NCBI GenBank assembly: GCA_963702765.1
Contig: CAVPEB010000026.1
Span: 68,508 to 132,507, forward strand
DNA: 64,000 nucleotides
Origin: DATMNR01 sp963702765
Lineage (GTDB): Bacteria; Chloroflexota; Ktedonobacteria; Ktedonobacterales; Ktedonobacteraceae
Reading direction: 5' to 3'
A model generated the notes under the pieces. That model searched no databases, was not told where the DNA came from, and worked only from the letters and a program-made list of their open reading frames with translations. Shown here piece by piece: positions 35,007 to 43,533 of the stretch. Position 1 is the stretch's first letter, and every line of letters begins with the position of its first letter. Made by a program: the position numbers and the translations under genes.

Positions 35007-36173
35007 ATGGCCATCCAAATCATTGAAAATTCACAGGTATTAGCAAATAAGAACATCCACTCGAAAGAGCAGCAGACCTGGCATTTTCATCAACGCCTAC
35101 CTGGGTACACGCCGACCCCACTCATAGAAGCGCCACAATTAGCGCGGCAATTGGGAGTAGGAAATATTTGGATCAAAGACGAAACTCGTCGCTTTGATAT
35201 GCCATCGTTCAAAATTCTTGGAACTTCCTGGGCTATTTATAGGGCACTCATGAGCCGTTTGGGTAACGAGATTGAATCCTGGGAAACGTTCGATGATTTA
35301 GCTTCAATTTTTGCGCCGTTGCGCCCATCGACTCTTGTTGCTGCGACAGATGGGAATCACGGGCGAGCTGTTGCTCATATGGCGGCTTTGCTTGGCTTTG
35401 AATCCCACATCTTCGTTCCTCTGGGAATGGCGGAGAGTCGTATAACCGCCATTGAGAAAGAAGGGGCTAAAGTAACTATCGTTAATGGCACATACGATGA
35501 AGCAGTCCGCCAAAGCGCTTTGGAACAGAATGAAAGACATATTCTAATCTCTGATACGTCCTGGCCGGGCTATGAAGAGATTCCGACCTGGGTAATTGAT
35601 GGCTACGCTACTATCTTTCAGGAAATTGATGAGCAGTTTGCACGGCAATATGAGCCTGGTCCCGATCTCGTGCTTGTACAAATAGGGGTAGGAGCGCTAG
35701 CTGCCGCTGTCGTACAACATTATCGTGATGTGGATGGTTTCTCTTCGCCAAAGATTGTCGGTGTTGAGCCAACCACAGCAGCTTGCATGCTCGAATCGAT
35801 GAAAGCTAAGCGGATTGTTTCGCTTACTACGCCGCCGCGCACAATCATGGCTGGACTCAACTGTGAAACCCCTTCGCTGATTGCCTGGCCTATAGTCTCT
35901 AAAGGTGTCGATCACTTCATCAGTATTGAAGATGAATGGGCCTGCCAGGGAATGCGCAAATTTGCAAAACTTGGTCTTGTCTCTGGTGAAACAGGTGCAG
36001 CCGGAATAGGCGGTGTATTAGCTCTGTTACATGATTCATCGTTGAGTGACGTGCGAGCATCGTTAGGGATTGACAACTCAACTCGCATACTCGTAATTTG
36101 TACTGAAGGAGCCACAGATCCTGTGGCCTACGAACAGATCGTTGGAACTTCTCCATACACCATATCGAGATAG
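35007..36173 (+). CDS. Diaminopropionate ammonia-lyase-like PLP enzyme, 388 aa
   Basis: A fold-type II PLP enzyme that would convert 2,3-diaminopropionate to pyruvate and ammonia. TPTPLIEAPQLARQLG and IWIKDETRRFDMPSFKILG contain the PLP lysine (SFK). DGNHGRAVAHMA and QIGVGALAAAVV bind substrate and cofactor phosphate. RF..PSFK with TDGNHG is the pattern of DpaL/YgeX, not of plain threonine dehydratase. The length fits DpaL (about 400). It is divergent from the GntR gene and followed by a kynureninase gene, suggesting amino-acid breakdown. Confidence 0.85.
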   Translation: MAIQIIENSQVLANKNIHSKEQQTWHFHQRLPGYTPTPLIEAPQLARQLGVGNIWIKDETRRFDMPSFKILGTSWAIYRALMSRLGNEIESWETFDDLASIFAPLRPSTLVAATDGNHGRAVAHMAALLGFESHIFVPLGMAESRITAIEKEGAKVTIVNGTYDEAVRQSALEQNERHILISDTSWPGYEEIPTWVIDGYATIFQEIDEQFARQYEPGPDLVLVQIGVGALAAAVVQHYRDVDGFSSPKIVGVEPTTAACMLESMKAKRIVSLTTPPRTIMAGLNCETPSLIAWPIVSKGVDHFISIEDEWACQGMRKFAKLGLVSGETGAAGIGGVLALLHDSSLSDVRASLGIDNSTRILVICTEGATDPVAYEQIVGTSPYTISR

Positions 36174-36251
36174 CTGTAGAGTTGGGTTCATCGATTCCAG
36201 TCCATTGCTCCATTAGCATATCAAGTATGGAGAGACGAATCGTCTTCTCCT

Positions 36252-36323
36252 TGTCATCCTGAGTGAAACGAAGGATCTAGCGTTGCTCACCACGCTAGAT
36301 CCTTCGTTTCACTCAGGATGACA
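36252..36323. repeat. Perfect 32-bp inverted repeat (REP-like GTCATCCTGAG family)
   Basis: The arms at 36252-36283 and 36292-36323 are fully complementary, with an 8-base loop; each includes TGTCATCCTGAGTGAAACG. It lies 78 bp past the ammonia-lyase stop. It may end that transcript, but it belongs to a dispersed repeat family rather than being a simple terminator, and no T-run follows. Confidence 0.8.
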
Positions 36324-36492
36324 GGTAAACGTTCTCCATCCTAAAAATGTTCATCTAAACATCCATCACAACCCCTGTTTTCTACCCAATTTTCCGTGTA
36401 CAATTTGATGAAAGTACGAAAGTTGTCAGTATATGTACCCGTCAGATATGTTCACCAGTTCAATTGAACGTACGTGAAAAGGAACATTATCA

Positions 36493-37762
36493 ATGACAAG
36501 ACAGACCGATCTGGAATATGCTTCTGAACTTGATGCCCACGATCCTTTAGCTCATTTTCGAGAACGCTTTGTCATCACAGACCCCGATCTTATCTACATG
36601 GATGGAAACTCGTTGGGTCGACTTCCTCAATCCACAGTAACCCTCGCTGAAGATCTTATCAAGCATCAGTGGGGCGAGCGTTTGATAAGGAATTGGAACG
36701 AAGGGTGGTTTACGGCGCCAGAGCGTGTCGGAGCGAAGATAGCGCGCTTGATTGGTGCAGAGCCTGACGAAGTCATAGTCGCCGATTCTACATCAGTCAA
36801 TCTGTTTAAGTTAGTTGTTGCGGCACTGCGTTTTCAGCATGGACGTTCACGCATTTTGACCGATAACCTCAACTTTCCATCGGACCTCTACATTTTACAA
36901 GGAGCTATTGACCTGCTGGATAAACAACATCAACTTGACATACTTCACTCGACTGAAGGCATTTACGGGCCTGTAGCCTGATATACAAGATAGCCTCGAT
37001 AGCCAGACTGCTCTGTTGACACTCTCACACACCGTTTACAAGAGCGGATATATCTATGATATGCCTGCTATAACTGCATTGGCTCATGCTGCTGGTGCCT
37101 TGGTGCTATGGGATCTTAGTCACTCAGTAGGATCGGTTCGCGTTGATTTGCACGCGGCTCAGGTTGATCTGGCTGTAGGTTGTACCTACAAATATCTGAA
37201 TGGTGGGCCTGGCGCTCCTGCTTTCCTCTACATTCGGCGTGACCTGCACGATCTTTTGCGCAATCCTATTGCAGGCTGGATGGGACAGCGCGACCTTTTT
37301 AATTTTGAACTTGAGTATCGACCCACTACAGGTTTACGCCACTTTTTGACAGGAACGTATCCTGTCATATCACTCTCGTTAATTGAATCGGGTGTTGATT
37401 TACTAATCGAGGCTGGATTGGATAATCTTCGTGCTAAATCACAGCGTCAGAGTGAATATCTAATTAACCTTTGGGAGGAATTTTTAAAACCCCGGGGCTT
37501 CACATTGAATACTCCTCGTGAAGCAGAACTCCGCGGATCCCATGTTTCTCTTGGCCACGCCGAGGGACTTCGCATTGATCAGGCGTTGATTCACGAGATG
37601 AACGTTCTGCCAGATTTCCGTCCGCCAGATACTATTCGACTTGGTATTGCTCCCATTTATACATCTTATCGTGATATCTATACAACAGTAATGTGCATGC
37701 AAAAAGTCGTAAAAGATCATCTGTACGAAAAATATCCCAGGCAAGCACCAGTGGTCACATAA
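36493..37762 (+). CDS. kynU: Kynureninase (one frameshift)
   Basis: A PLP enzyme cleaving kynurenine to anthranilate and alanine. The product is about 422 aa after removing one base near 36978 (IYGPV then PDIQDSLDSQ). The N-terminal part has YMDGNSLGRLP, RNWNEGWF and ADSTSVNLFKL. The second part has LWDLSHSVGSVRVDL, the PLP lysine in GCTYKYLNGGPG, and GWMGQ. All are kynureninase signatures. No tryptophan dioxygenase gene lies nearby. A perfect 12-bp palindrome GTTCAATTGAAC (36458-36469) precedes the start and could be an operator. Confidence 0.9.
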
Positions 37763-37988
37763 TGAGGGGTAATCAAGTGGCTTGTCCCTGAATTGACTTC
37801 AATAGCACACATGCGTAAAAGCCTGATGAGGTTCCTCTTTCCGCATATCTTCATACACAAAATGCTCGTTTCTGGCAAACGAATTGGCATCTCAACCTGC
37901 TTCACCTTCTTGTCACCTAAACACGGCGATAACTCGTATTACAATCAGAATATGTAAGAGTTTATAAATCGGAAATGGCATCCAGTTG

Positions 37989-39299
37989 ATGTTTCTCTTT
38001 ATTCAAATACCAGCATTCACTAAAACAGTGCTTATCTCGCTGATTGCTCTTCTCACTCTGCTTGGAATTATGATTCGCCCATATAAGATCAGCGAGGCCA
38101 TCATAGCACTGGCAGGAGCAGGGCTTCTTCTCATACTTGGTCTACTTAGTCCTACAGTTGCCATTGCTACGTTGTTGCGAGACTGGAACACCTTTTTCTT
38201 CTTTCTTGGCATGATGAGCCTTTCAATTCTTGCTGAGGCTGCAGGACTTTTTGATTGGTTGGCTGTTCAGGCAGCACGTCTCTCTGGAAACAGTTCGCGG
38301 CGTCTCTTTTTCAATACCTTCCTCCTTGGAAGTCTCATCTCGATGCTGCTTTCAAATGATGCCACTGCCCTTATTTTGACTCCTATTGTGTATAGCCTCG
38401 TGACACGGCTTAGGCTCCCTGTTCTTCCCTATTTGTTCGCGTGCACCTTTATTGCTGATACCGCGTCATTTCTCTTACCAGTAAGCAATCCCATCAACAT
38501 ACTTGTGACCTCCCAATTTCCCCTTAGTTTACTGACTTTTCTGCATTTGCTCTTCTTGCCTTCGCTGCTTGTAATCGGCATCAATGCCGGAGTTTTCTAT
38601 TTTCTCTATCGCAGGCAGTTACAAGGTCGTTTTGATATCAAGCGCTTGCCTGCACTCCAGGAAACAGTGAAGCATCAGGTATATTTTCGCTATACGTGTG
38701 TTATTCTGATAGTGGTGGCAGTAGCATATATCATTGCAGCGGCGATCCAATTTCCACTTTCGCTGGTTGCTCTTGGCGGAGCTATTTTCCTTTTGTTTGG
38801 AGCACTCTTCTGGAAGCAGACCTCCCTCTCAAGTACAGCCAGGCAGATTTCCTGGCCGATATTTGGATTCATTGCTGGAATGTTTCTAGTGGTACAGGCG
38901 CTGGAATCCACCGGATTGACCGCGCAATTTGGGCAATTATTGCTTCATCTTTCTGGAGGAACTATCTTTGGGGCCGTTATGATTGGGACGTTAGGGTCGG
39001 CCCTGGGGACAAATCTCATTAATAATGTTCCAATGGCAGTGGTGATGACCTCGTCATTGCATGCAATCCAGCATGCTCCGCTTGCAATCCAACAAGGTTT
39101 TATCGCTGCAACTATCTTTGGCTGTGATCTTGGACCAAATCTCACAACGGTGGGTTCACTGGCTACGATTCTCTGGCTGCTCATTCTTCGCCAACGGAAC
39201 ATCGAGGTGTCGGGGCTGGATTATTTTAAAGTGGGTATTCTGGTCACACCATTGATGCTCATTATAGGAGCTTTGGTGATCTGGCTTCTGCTACTATAG
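37989..39299 (+). CDS. ArsB/NhaD-type (ion transporter superfamily) anion permease, 436 aa
   Basis: An integral membrane transporter with 10-12 hydrophobic segments. MLLSNDATALILTPI and SALGTNLINNVPMAVVM in the two halves are the pseudo-symmetric motifs of the ArsB/NhaD group, and GCDLGPNLTTVGSLATILWL near the C-terminus is close to arsenite permeases. Arsenite or a similar anion is the likely substrate. I take ATG 37989; a TTG lies one codon before. No arsR or arsC is nearby. A Usp-family gene begins 10 bp downstream, so the pair is likely one operon. Confidence 0.85.
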   Translation: MFLFIQIPAFTKTVLISLIALLTLLGIMIRPYKISEAIIALAGAGLLLILGLLSPTVAIATLLRDWNTFFFFLGMMSLSILAEAAGLFDWLAVQAARLSGNSSRRLFFNTFLLGSLISMLLSNDATALILTPIVYSLVTRLRLPVLPYLFACTFIADTASFLLPVSNPINILVTSQFPLSLLTFLHLLFLPSLLVIGINAGVFYFLYRRQLQGRFDIKRLPALQETVKHQVYFRYTCVILIVVAVAYIIAAAIQFPLSLVALGGAIFLLFGALFWKQTSLSSTARQISWPIFGFIAGMFLVVQALESTGLTAQFGQLLLHLSGGTIFGAVMIGTLGSALGTNLINNVPMAVVMTSSLHAIQHAPLAIQQGFIAATIFGCDLGPNLTTVGSLATILWLLILRQRNIEVSGLDYFKVGILVTPLMLIIGALVIWLLLL

Positions 39300-39309
39300 G
39301 AGGGAGTTT

Positions 39310-39774
39310 ATGCGCGTTCTTTGCTGTCTGGATGGCACAAATATCGAATATATTAGAAAATCGCTCTCAACGTTGCTAATTGCCGATGAGCGCACCATTG
39401 GACTGCTCTATGTCACTGACTCGGGTCCTCATCACGAAATTGAGCGCAAACGTGAATGGCTACTGCGCCCACGCCATCCGAGTGGACCATTGCAGGAAAA
39501 AATTCAGCATGCAGAGGCGGGTGCCGCTCAAGATATTTTGCAAGAAGGCTTACGTTACCTGCCCCAGGCTGAATCGCTTTCGCGAGAAGGAAGACCAGAA
39601 CAAGAAATCATTCAATGCGCATCTGAGTGGCAGGCCGACTTGATCGTGATCTGTCCACGTTCTCCAGCATTTGGAGGACCTGCTATTGGGCCAAAGTCTG
39701 TGGGGCATGTGGCTCGTTTTGTCCTGGATCACGCTCCTTGCCCCGTACTCCTTCTCCGTCAGTATGTGCATTAG
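39310..39774 (+). CDS. Universal stress protein family, 154 aa
   Basis: A small cytoplasmic Usp domain. The C-terminal ATP/phosphate-binding pattern is ADLIVICPRSPAF then GPKSVGHVARFVLDHAPCPVLLL, close to the G-x2-G-x9-G(S/T) rule. The N-terminal strand reads RVLCCLDGT. It is separated from the permease gene by 10 bp with AGGAGGGAG before the ATG. It may regulate the permease, as Usp domains often accompany transporters; this is inference. Confidence 0.85.
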   Translation: MRVLCCLDGTNIEYIRKSLSTLLIADERTIGLLYVTDSGPHHEIERKREWLLRPRHPSGPLQEKIQHAEAGAAQDILQEGLRYLPQAESLSREGRPEQEIIQCASEWQADLIVICPRSPAFGGPAIGPKSVGHVARFVLDHAPCPVLLLRQYVH

Positions 39775-39881
39775 CTGTTGGATCCTTAGCGTCCTCATGT
39801 ATAATATGACAAAAGCATACACATTCTATTCATTCACCTCAGACATTGCTTTAACCACCTACATACAAAAGGAACTAACTT

Positions 39882-40718
39882 ATGCATAAAGCAAAGCAAC
39901 TACGTACTGGTTTTGTTGAGACAAATGGAACAATACTTTACTATGAGATTATGGGAGAAGGCCATCCATTTGTACTTCTGCATGGAGGTTACATGGATAT
40001 GCGTATGTGGGATGATCAGTTTGCCATATTTTCACAAAACTACCACGTCATACGTTACGACATCAGAGGTTTTGGCAAATCAGCACTGCCCCAAGTGCCG
40101 TATGCCGATTGGCAGGATCTCTTCAATCTCTTGAAGTTTCTTGATGTGGAAAAGGCCTATCTCCTCGGTTTGTCTTTAGGAGGAGTAATTGCTCTTGATT
40201 TCACTCTTATGTATCCAGAAATGGTTGATGCCCTCATTCTCGTTGGTTCACCTGTCTCCGGTTATCCTGTCGAATTGATGTTTACCCAAGAACAATTAGA
40301 GCAACAGATTAAACGCTGGCAACCTTTCGAGCAAGCCAGATATGAGAGAGATATCCCTCGTATGGTAAATCTGCTGATGGACGATGAAACCTTAGTTCCT
40401 TCTTCAAAGTATCCTTCTGCCAGACAGCGAGTGCGAGATAACCTTTCAGAATACTCATTTGCCTGGGTTCTTGATCCTGCACCAAAGCAAGAACTTGTTC
40501 CTCCAGCATTTGAAAGACTGAACGAGATTCATGTTCCAACTCTCATTATTGTAGGGTCTGAAGATCACTTCCAACTTCATAAAAGTGCAGATAAGCTCGA
40601 ACAAGATATCGTTGGAGCCAGGAGGGTCATTATATCAGAGACACATCACATGCCGAATATGGAAAAGCCAGAAGAATTTAATAGCATCGTGCATGATTTC
40701 CTGAAATCGCTGAAGTGA
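39882..40718 (+). CDS. Alpha/beta hydrolase, 278 aa
   Basis: A complete cytoplasmic alpha/beta hydrolase. The oxyanion region is VLLHGGYMDMRMW, the nucleophile elbow GLSLGG near residue 96, the acid IIVGSEDHFQ and the histidine ETHHMPNMEKP. RYDIRGFGKS also fits. It stands alone on its transcript, with AAAGGAAC before the ATG. The fold is shared with 3-oxoadipate enol-lactonases and haloperoxidases, so the substrate remains open. Confidence 0.87.
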   Translation: MHKAKQLRTGFVETNGTILYYEIMGEGHPFVLLHGGYMDMRMWDDQFAIFSQNYHVIRYDIRGFGKSALPQVPYADWQDLFNLLKFLDVEKAYLLGLSLGGVIALDFTLMYPEMVDALILVGSPVSGYPVELMFTQEQLEQQIKRWQPFEQARYERDIPRMVNLLMDDETLVPSSKYPSARQRVRDNLSEYSFAWVLDPAPKQELVPPAFERLNEIHVPTLIIVGSEDHFQLHKSADKLEQDIVGARRVIISETHHMPNMEKPEEFNSIVHDFLKSLK

Positions 40719-40799
40719 GAAGGCCTAAATGGGTAGTACTATATAACCTCAATCATAATCCTTCCTGCTAAACGGAGCTTCAGAAGGAGGTAAGAATGG

Positions 40800-41138
40800 A
40801 TGAAAGAAAATACGCTCGACCATCTCAGAGCAATATGTCTTGACTATCCAGAAGCTAGCGAGCAAGGAGGTGTGGGTGCCCCATCATTTAAAGTGCGAGA
40901 CAAGATCTTTGCTATGCAGCACCGCGTCGATGATCGTCCTTCAGTGTGGTGCAAAGCCTCACCAGGCGTACAGGACATACTTGTAAGCTCTAACCCTGAG
41001 AGGTTCTTTGTACCACCATATGTTGGTCATCATGGCTGGGTTGGTATATGGCTTGATCTTGAGATTGATTGGGACGAAGTCGCCGACCTGGTGGGAGAAA
41101 GCTATCGTATGACAGCTCCAAAACGTCTACGAGCGTAG
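40800..41138 (+). CDS. MmcQ/YjbR-family protein, 112 aa
   Basis: A small protein of the YjbR (CyaY-like fold) family. Signatures are LDYPEASEQ near the start, FKVRDKIFAMQ, VWCKASPG, and a C-terminus VGESYRMTAPKRLRA. The length is complete. The family is called DNA-binding on weak evidence and its function is unknown. AAGGAGG lies nine bases before ATG 40800. The next recognisable sequence, a phosphoesterase remnant, follows without a gap. Confidence 0.85.
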   Translation: MKENTLDHLRAICLDYPEASEQGGVGAPSFKVRDKIFAMQHRVDDRPSVWCKASPGVQDILVSSNPERFFVPPYVGHHGWVGIWLDLEIDWDEVADLVGESYRMTAPKRLRA

Positions 41139-41425
41139 CCGAGCTTGTGATTGTTGGGCATACCCATGTACCGTTAGATCGCACAATCGATCAGGTGCGG
41201 TTGGTCAATCTTGGAAGTGTAAGTAACCCCATGAGATCTCGCCTTGAGGCCAGTTACGCTCTTCTCGAAGCTGACTTGGCTGCTTATGAAGTGCAAATGC
41301 GCTATGTCGATTATGATCGGCAAGAAGTTATAAACGAACTGCAGCGTGTCAAGCATCCAACAGTAGATTTTCTCACGAAAATGATATATGGCGAGTTGCT
41401 ACCGCCATGGGCTTCGCGGCAATGA
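41126..41425 (+). pseudogene. C-terminal remnant of a metallophosphoesterase
   Basis: About 98 residues starting VAELVIVGHTHVP and continuing RLVNLGSVSNP match the C-terminal metal-binding end of calcineurin-like phosphoesterases. The N-terminal two thirds with the DxH, GD and GNH motifs are absent. The sequence begins within the last codons of the YjbR gene in another frame, with no start codon or ribosome site of its own. A deletion that brought YjbR next to the remnant would explain it. Confidence 0.72.
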
Positions 41426-41634
41426 ATGATCAGTGGCATGTTCAAGAACATCGTCACGTTTAGCACATAAAAACAATTCCCCTGAAAACAAAATTCATAA
41501 CCTAGAGCATTAGCTTAGCGTATATATATGTGATACATGGTGATATCAAATGATGTGATTTGCACCCATATATAATTGTTCACAAGAATATCGACACAAT
41601 ACAAATAGTTTCTTGAAAGAAGGAGAAGATTCCC

Positions 41635-41946
41635 ATGATGATGGGATTTGGACACGGCCTCGGTTTACTACTGCCTTTTCTGCTTCTAGGCCGGATTTTC
41701 ATGTTAGTTTTAGTAGGACTACTGATCTGGGGATTGATACGCATGTTCAGCACGAGAGGTAGGCATTACCATATGCCTCCGAGATATAATCCGGTACCCC
41801 CAACGTTTACCCCTGGGATGCCGCCAGCTCAGCCATCGGCAATGGAGATACTGCACCAGCGTTATGCGCGAGGTGAAATTGATGCGGCTACGTTCGAGAA
41901 CATGCGCGAGCGACTAGAAAACACGGGTAGCCCTGGCCCTCAATAG
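41635..41946 (+). CDS. SHOCT-domain membrane protein, 103 aa
   Basis: An N-terminal hydrophobic segment (about 8-36) would anchor it in the membrane. A proline- and methionine-rich linker follows, then a C-terminal SHOCT module (ILHQRYARGEIDAATFENMRE), a short oligomerisation motif common in small bacterial proteins. AAGGAGAAG precedes the ATG. It stands alone and its function is unknown. Confidence 0.83.
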   Translation: MMMGFGHGLGLLLPFLLLGRIFMLVLVGLLIWGLIRMFSTRGRHYHMPPRYNPVPPTFTPGMPPAQPSAMEILHQRYARGEIDAATFENMRERLENTGSPGPQ

Positions 41947-41985
41947 TATTCATAAGTGTTCGTGTATACTTGTTTCATGACAATT

Positions 41986-42012
41986 CGACTCGCCGCTTCA
42001 GACGGCGAGTCG
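41986..42012 (+). terminator. Hairpin after the SHOCT gene
   Basis: CGACTCGCCG (41986-41995) pairs perfectly with CGGCGAGTCG (42003-42012) across a 7-base loop, about 40 bp after the stop codon. Only a weak T-rich stretch follows. Confidence 0.6.
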
Positions 42013-42091
42013 CTTGACACTTTGAAGAATGTTGGTATCTCTGAGAGAATGAGTACCAGTGATCCAGAGAGAAGAAACAAGGAGAGCAACT

Positions 42092-43489
42092 ATGAGTACC
42101 ATTCATCCCGGAGATACACCACGATATAACAACCATTTGCCCGTTCCAAAACTACCCCCCATTCAACTTGTATCTGGATCTCAGGCACTTGCAACTTCTG
42201 CGACACTTTCTGTGAATGAAGCCGTCGCGAAACGACGAGCAGCAGGTCGGGAGACCATTCATCTTGGTTTTGGAGAAGCTTCTTTTCCTTTACATCCTCT
42301 GTTGGCCACAGCTTTGGCTGAAGCGGCAAAAAGCACTGCCTACGCACCTGTACTCGGCATTCCAAAGCTACGAAAGGCTATTGCGGATTACCTGGCACGT
42401 AAAAGAGGGTTAGCGTTTTCTTCTGATCAGGTAATTGTTGCTCCGGGAAGTAAACCATTGCTCTATGCGCTTCTTCAGGTACTGGAAGGAGATTTGCTCT
42501 TGCCTGTACCCTCATGGGTTAGCTATGCCCCCCAGGCTCGACTGGCAGGTCGAAAAGTAATCGGAATAGAGACCGATTCAGCCGATTGCCATAGTATTAC
42601 CCCACATGCTTTATCTCAAGCAATGAATAATGCCCGTAGCGATGGTGCTAACCCGCGTATTTTGATCGTAAATTCACCAAACAATCCCACTGGTAGCATG
42701 TTTGCGCGTGCTGATGTGGAAGCCATTGCGCTTTGGGCTCGTGAAGAAGGTATAACACTCATTAGCGACGAAATTTATGCCGAGCTTACGCATGGGTGGC
42801 GTGAACATCTCTCACCTGCCTCTTTTTATCCTGAAGGCTGCATTGTGACTGGTGGGCTCTCTAAAGCTTTCTCGGCAGGAGGGTGGAGACTTGGTTACGC
42901 GGCTCTTCCTCCAACCTCTGCGGGTTCAATGGCGATGGTTGCACTACGTAGCCTGGCAAGCGAAATATGGTCATCAACTACCACACCTGTTCAGGAAGCG
43001 GCATTCGTTGCTTACTCACCTGATAAATCAATAGAGCAATACGTGCATCAGTCGGCACTTGTCCATGGTTATCTAGCTGATCGCCTTTACACGTCGCTTG
43101 CCGATCTTGATGTCCCATGTCCGCTTCCAGCAGGTGGATTCTACCTCTATCCTGATTTCTCACCCTGGCGTTCTACGCTCGCCTCAATGGGTATCAAAAC
43201 AGGTTCCGAACTGATGCATTATTTGTTGGAAGAATGGGATATCGCAACCTTGCCTGGTTCTGCGTTTGGTGAGCCACCAGAGTCTCTTCGACTTCGCTTA
43301 TCTACCAGTCTACTATGTCTGCCAGTGCATATGAGTTCGCCATCGGAACGTGAAACTGCACTATGGGAGATGCTTTTAAAGGCTGAAGCATTACATCTCA
43401 AGAACGATGCTACCCAGTCAATGCCAGCACTTGAGCGTGCTCAAGCACGGTTGACGGATGTAATCCAACACCTTAATCGGAAAATATAA
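42092..43489 (+). CDS. Class I/II PLP aminotransferase, about 465 aa
   Basis: A fold-type I aminotransferase. Seen are LGFGEASFPLHP, YAPVLGIPKLRKAIADYL, VNSPNNPTGS, SDEIYAEL, the PLP lysine in GGLSKAFSAGGWRLGY, and the substrate arginine in SLRLRLS near the end. This is the aspartate/aromatic aminotransferase-like group; the exact amino acid is not decidable. I choose ATG 42092 because AAGGAG lies seven bases before it; the frame is open about 11 codons further upstream. The C-terminal 40 residues extend beyond the usual end. Confidence 0.88.
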   Translation: MSTIHPGDTPRYNNHLPVPKLPPIQLVSGSQALATSATLSVNEAVAKRRAAGRETIHLGFGEASFPLHPLLATALAEAAKSTAYAPVLGIPKLRKAIADYLARKRGLAFSSDQVIVAPGSKPLLYALLQVLEGDLLLPVPSWVSYAPQARLAGRKVIGIETDSADCHSITPHALSQAMNNARSDGANPRILIVNSPNNPTGSMFARADVEAIALWAREEGITLISDEIYAELTHGWREHLSPASFYPEGCIVTGGLSKAFSAGGWRLGYAALPPTSAGSMAMVALRSLASEIWSSTTTPVQEAAFVAYSPDKSIEQYVHQSALVHGYLADRLYTSLADLDVPCPLPAGGFYLYPDFSPWRSTLASMGIKTGSELMHYLLEEWDIATLPGSAFGEPPESLRLRLSTSLLCLPVHMSSPSERETALWEMLLKAEALHLKNDATQSMPALERAQARLTDVIQHLNRKI

Positions 43490-43533
43490 CTAGACTGTGT
43501 CACCTTTATAGAGGTATTGCACGTGCTACTACT

